A program made the position numbers and the translations under genes. 64,000 bases of DNA, taken from Cyclina sinensis (taxonomy: Eukaryota; Mollusca; Bivalvia; Venerida; Veneridae). The notes under the pieces were generated by a model, which saw only the letters and a program-made list of their open reading frames with translations, was not told the origin of the DNA and searched no databases. The DNA is taken from NCBI GenBank assembly GCA_012932295.1, contig JAAONU010000001.1, positions 37,727,449-37,791,448 of the forward strand, in the 5' to 3' direction. Position 1 is the first letter of the stretch. The number at the start of each line of letters is the position of its first letter. Positions 60,801 to 64,000 of this stretch are shown piece after piece.

Positions 60801-62135
60801 CATAGGACCCCCCCCCCCCCCCCCCACCAACCCACAATCACAAAAAACAACAACAACAAAACTACCTTTTTGTGTTGTTCTTTTATAATTGTTATTAGTC
60901 GAGCATGCTGTTAACTGCTAATAATGCTGCTTTACATGAGCAATAATACAGGCATTAGGAAGTGGTACCTTTTAGAAATAGTGGTGAGGCAGACCATTAA
61001 TTGTAGTGCCTACCCAACTGAAATATGCCTGTAGGTTATAGATGATAAAGGAAAAAATAGGTAGAAATGTCAAATAACAGTATATTAATGTAAAAGCTTG
61101 TTGTTTACTCTGGTTGTGATCTTATTTAAAATGGGGTACAAGTTAACAAAGGCTGTTAGTTTTCCATTCCTGATCTATATCTTTCTGTACAAGTCTTTCT
61201 GTCTAAAGAAAATTGGGACTCAGACTACTTTTTTTCCCTGTTTTTTCTTTAATTTTGTTTAATTTTAAGAGGAACTTTTGAATGTGTCTGTTACATAATG
61301 TGACTAACAACATTGTTAACTTCATTTTTCAGGGGTTAGAGAGTGAGTATGATAAAGAAGGTTTATCACTTGGAAATTACACATATGATGATAATGGAAA
61401 ACCCATGCAGTTTTTTCCTGTTCAGGTTAGTATAATATGAGCCTGTATTGTTTAATGTTAATTCTGTTTGTAGCAATTTATTGATGGTCAGCATCATCAT
61501 CATTTTATCTTAATTATCAGTATGAAAATTTTTCATAATTTTCAGTATAAAATTTATGATAATTTTCAGTATGAAAATTAGAATTTTTAAGTGTTCTATG
61601 TAAAATGCAGTCAGATAATCTTGTTATTACTTATTGAGAAAAAGTTCCAGTGCTGATGACAATGTTCAATTGTTCTTGTATATAGGGTTTATCAGATGAT
61701 TTTAATCCAACATATGGCACATGTACTTTAGAAATGTTCAGTTTTGTTTTTCAGTATTAATCAGCCACACTACAGTTATGTCCCTTGAACTGTAAATCTT
61801 TCATTTGTTTGGAATGGAAGCCAGTAATATCCTTGATTACTCATTAGGTACATGTGCTTGTCCCCCTCTCCTTTTTTTCGGTGATGTGTACGATTTCATC
61901 CTATCATTTTTAAATTCAGTAAAATGTCAGAGATAAATATTTTTTTAAGAAACTTAAATGACAGATTGTTTGTTGATTTTATTGAGACGTTATGTAAAAT
62001 TATTTTGTTTTGCAGGTGTCTGGAAATCCTAAACCATTTAACCTCTATGAGTTAAGAATTACCAGTAACTATGGTAACCAGGAGTATACATGTTTGTACA
62101 GGTTTAGAATACATGGAAAGCCTTTCCGAGGATGA
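42868..62135 (+). CDS. SUN1: SUN domain-containing inner nuclear membrane protein (SUN1/SUN2-like), 18 coding exons, 1006 aa
   Basis: SUN proteins span the inner nuclear membrane and bind KASH proteins, forming the LINC complex. Exons: 42868-42938, 45366-45458, 47978-48010, 51584-51780, 52502-53143, 53413-53562, 54019-54349, 55552-55625, 56639-56721, 57047-57235, 57524-57601, 57834-58073, 58592-58849, 59137-59221, 59514-59629, 59954-60121, 61333-61425, 62016-62135 (3021 nt, all phases join). Layout: nucleoplasmic basic/acidic Ser-rich N-terminus; W-P repeats; hydrophobic segment 433-455; main membrane span about 512-530 (leucine-rich, after FKRRRTRG); coiled coils about 560-810; SUN domain about 820-1004 (YSADKTGIPDYALESAGG, CWAFRGTQGY, EHIPKSLAP, YTCLYRFRIHG). 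Cys850, Cys888 and Cys993 keep the spacing of the human SUN2 KASH-disulphide and internal-disulphide cysteines. One orthologue of the vertebrate SUN1/SUN2 pair is likely. The first three exons rest on phase and splice sites only. Confidence 0.92.
43455..44127 (+). repeat. TACCCCC...GGGGGTATA-headed tandem-core element (SUN intron 1)
   Basis: Head hairpin TACCCCCACAAATGAAGTTT plus GCAGGGGGGTATA at 43457-43489; tail GTGGGGGTATTTGTT at 44113-44127. The core has about four units of 130-150 bp marked by TTTTCAACTGATTGAAAT, AAACTTGGCAAGAATGGTCA and GGCAATGTAGATAGG. Related to the element at 20015. The open frames at 43348-43707 on the minus strand derive from it. Confidence 0.75.
44314..44745 (+). 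repeat. GTGTCGCCTGCTAC-headed element, uninterrupted copy (SUN intron 1)
   Basis: TGTGTCGCCTGCTACAAAGT, GTCTGTTTGTCTGTCTGTCC, AGGAATGATCAGTACCAAG and CTGTCCAATCACC line up one after another with the split copy at 22138-22352 plus 23770-24010. The stem CTACAAAGTAG lies in the head. Non-coding. Confidence 0.7.
45459..47977 (+). other. SUN intron 2, no feature recognised
   Basis: AT-rich sequence between a GTAAGG donor at 45459 and a TTTCAG acceptor ending at 47977. No open frame of note, tandem unit or element terminus is seen. Confidence 0.5.
49031..51034 (+). repeat. TTAGCTCACC-headed element with 166-bp tandem core (SUN intron 3)
   Basis: The head TTAGCTCACCTGTCACGCAG is followed by TGACAGAGTGAGCTA, a stem with a GTCACGCAGTGAC tip. 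A (CGTCCGT)n tract follows at 49082-49136. The core has about seven units of 165-167 bp: GAAAAACTTC marks at 49461, 49627, 49794, 49960, 50126 and 50291. A unit contains TCTTCTTCTCCAGAACCACA, AGTTTGCTCAAATCATGATC and the palindromic CCCCGGGGTCAAnTTGACCCC. After about 530 bp of other sequence, the tail CAGGTGAGCGATTCAGGGCC and CTCTTGTTTT closes it. Confidence 0.8.
55840..56365 (+). repeat. About four copies of a 130-140-bp unit (SUN intron)
   Basis: Repeated marks are GGCACAAATGTT.., GTGTGTCATG.GCATGA, GGTTGGTAGCTC.AAGGTC and AAGGTCAAAATTGG. Units are well diverged. The array lies between the exons at 55552-55625 and 56639-56721 and is non-coding. Confidence 0.65.
58184..58395 (+). repeat. tRNA-derived SINE (Ser/Leu-type head) in SUN intron
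   Basis: GTGGCGACATGGCCGAGTGG starts a tRNA-like head with a canonical A box (TGGCCGAGTGGTTA) and, about 50 bp on, a B box GGGTTCAAACC. The long variable-arm spacing suggests a Ser or Leu tRNA ancestor. The 3' acceptor strand does not pair well, and a unique body (TTCCTTGAGCAAGAAACTTT, TGGTTGGTTCCAGGAA) follows, as in a SINE. Not called as a functional tRNA. Confidence 0.65.
60192..60925 (+). repeat. TTAGCTCGAC-headed element, decayed (SUN intron)
   Basis: The head TTAGCTCGACTGTATGAAG starts near 60193 and the tail GTCGAGCATGCTGTTAACTG near 60899. Inside are two copies of a unit with TTTACTATAACTTCTTTATT and AATATATGTTCCTTATCATC. Then comes a stretch (60580-60680) related to the 166-bp unit of the 49-kb element, and a C16-type tract at 60809-60826. 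Confidence 0.65.
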
Positions 62136-63845
62136 ACTTGTCGTACTGATGTGTTTTTGACTGAAGTAGCATAATACTTGATTTTGCCAAGTTTGCCAAG
62201 AAGTGATACAGTAACTTATATGACCAGAAAAAAAGTAAAACAAACAAAAGATTTTTTTGTAATGAAATAACTTTTAAACTGTCATCTATTCAGTTTCTTT
62301 TCTATTTTTTTTTTTTTTAGTTATCTTCTAAATATACATAAGAATGAAACAACTGGGATAAGAAATTCCATATAGATGAAATGAGCAAAATTTATGAATT
62401 TGACATAGCTTAATCACCTACCGCCTAAGGCACTGTTATGCATATATCTGGTTTGGTTTGATTTACTAGTGGTGCTTTTCCTTAAGTGTAAGCTTAATTG
62501 ATTGGTAAATTTATGAAGTATTTGTACAATATATTCTTATCACAAACTTGCCGCAAAAAATGATATTATTTAACCGTGAGTAAACTCTTTATATTATATG
62601 TTATACATCCAAGCTTAACTTTTATTTTATATATTTTTAAGATTGTTTTTCCTACTGAGTTTTTGTTCAGATGTCTTGCACTTTTTATTATGTAGTTGCT
62701 TTAAGCAGTAATACCTCCCAAATGTGTTCAGCTCATTGGAATCTCTCATTCAAGGGTAATTCATACCATACCCTTTGTTAATTTGATTCACACCTCACTG
62801 CATAAAAATCTCATCCCACCAAACTTGTGTAAAGTAAATGTTTTTTTTTTTTCTTTCTTTTTTTTTCACAAATTTGCAGTATTTAGTAAGAATGTTTGCA
62901 GGTGATGTTTAAGAATTAAAAAAAAATCAAATGTCTTCTCATCATTTCCTGTAAGTCTTTAAAGCTTGTATTGACTTGATGTGTATAGAGTTGTAGCCCT
63001 TGGAGAACTTTTGGAATAAGTATGTTTTTGTCAGTGGTACTATCTATTCTAAACTGTCTGTAGAAAGGTAAAATGTGGTTTAAATGAATTCTGGCTTTAA
63101 TGTCACAGGTTCTTTAATTATTGTTGTGTGTGACATTGTTTGAGAGTACCAGGGTATTCACTAGTCAAGAGACAGTGCTTGTTATCACTTAAGTAGTTGC
63201 CTTATAAAGTTAATTACCAGAAAGTGATTGGAGTATATGTGCTGTGACGTTGTACATTTTTAGGACTTTAATTTATTTAGAGTATATTTGAACATTGTAT
63301 TATGCACATTCTCTGTAAATAGACTTGCATTCATCAGTGTTCTAAAATTAATTTAACTGTACTTTATAATTGTAAAATGTGTCTTCCTCAACACACAATG
63401 TTAACCCTGTTTTGCAGTTGAATTGTTTGTGGGACATTTGACAGGGTTGTTATTGTAGAGAATTGTGAATTAACAACATGTTCATATTTAGTGCTTATAT
63501 AATAGTGAATGTTAAAAATATGGGCAGGCTTGTTGAAAAAATGTACCAAAAAGGTAGAGTTGTGTGACCTCTGATAACAGTTACTACTTTGAACAAGTGT
63601 AAACTTAGTCAGTGAACAAGGTTAGTTTTCAAAGCTGTACTCATTTGAAATAAATGTATGAATTTAGTTTTGTTGAATACTTGTTCACAAGCTTTTGACT
63701 AGAAGTTGTAAACTTATTTTTGAAAACTGTTCTGCATTCTTTGATTCTTCCACTCTGTGAGAGGGTTAGGAAACCAGTTGATAGTAATGTTGAATCAGTC
63801 AGTCCGTATTATTCACACAAATAAAAAGGCAGCAATTTTATGTAC
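62136..63845 (+). other. SUN 3' UTR with poly(A) signal
   Basis: No further exon follows the TGA at 62133-62135. The region is T-rich and unique. An AATAAA at 63820-63825 is a plausible signal, with other AATAAA sites upstream (for example about 63649). Transcript end inferred, not proven. Confidence 0.45.
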
Positions 63846-64000
63846 ACTGTACATATCACTGATGTACTATTTGATGCGGAAACATTTATTGCATTGCCAT
63901 TACATCATCAATACAGATATATATATAAAATGCTAGTGTGTATATGTAGTTATATATTATGTCTTTAACATTATTATTGTTAGATTGTGGCAGATTTTTA

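Overview
The window is animal (metazoan) nuclear DNA: AT-rich, with spliced genes, long introns and dense repeats. The three genes are ordinary conserved animal genes. The repeats (tandem-core elements headed by TTAGCTC..., MITE-like foldbacks, tRNA-derived SINEs, TGACCTTGACC-rich arrays) resemble what is known from bivalve molluscs. Bivalve, perhaps a venerid clam, is therefore my best guess, but it is an inference.

Genes. (1) A Rho GDP-dissociation inhibitor lies on the minus strand (coding 10060 to 6581, 4 coding exons, 201 aa). (2) Mitochondrial NADPH:adrenodoxin/ferredoxin reductase (FDXR) lies on the plus strand (16294-40468, 11 coding exons, 478 aa). (3) A SUN-domain inner nuclear membrane protein lies on the plus strand (42868-62135, 18 coding exons, 1006 aa). 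All exon junctions were read by hand from GT/AG sites. In each gene the phases join without a frame break, which is strong internal support. RhoGDI and FDXR are head to head. FDXR and SUN are head to tail, with about 0.45 kb between the likely FDXR poly(A) site and the SUN start codon. The three functions (Rho GTPase cycling, mitochondrial electron transfer, nucleus-cytoskeleton linkage) are not obviously connected.

Layout. 1-160: short inverted repeats. 1.56-2.73 kb: a minisatellite that changes from a 50-bp to a 48-bp unit. 2.7-6.6 kb: no gene, probably part of the RhoGDI 3' UTR. 6.6-10.1 kb: RhoGDI, with a tandem-core element and tRNA-like repeats in its introns. 10.3-13 kb: duplicated non-coding blocks and a broken non-LTR retrotransposon. 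About 13.45 kb: a candidate promoter. 13.9-15.4 kb: foldback structures. 16.3-40.5 kb: FDXR. Its first intron holds a roughly 150-bp tandem array full of TCAAGGTCA palindromes. Its 14.6-kb third intron holds about 82 copies of a 115-bp satellite, interrupted by nested elements and a Tc1/mariner transposase remnant. 42.9-62.1 kb: SUN gene with further elements in its introns. 62.1-64 kb: SUN 3' UTR.

The most notable features are the 115-bp intronic satellite with higher-order structure, the nested elements beside it, the nuclear-receptor-like palindromes inside FDXR, and two strong foldbacks near 14.4 and 15.25 kb. I found no CRISPR array, operon, phage or bacterial-type system.
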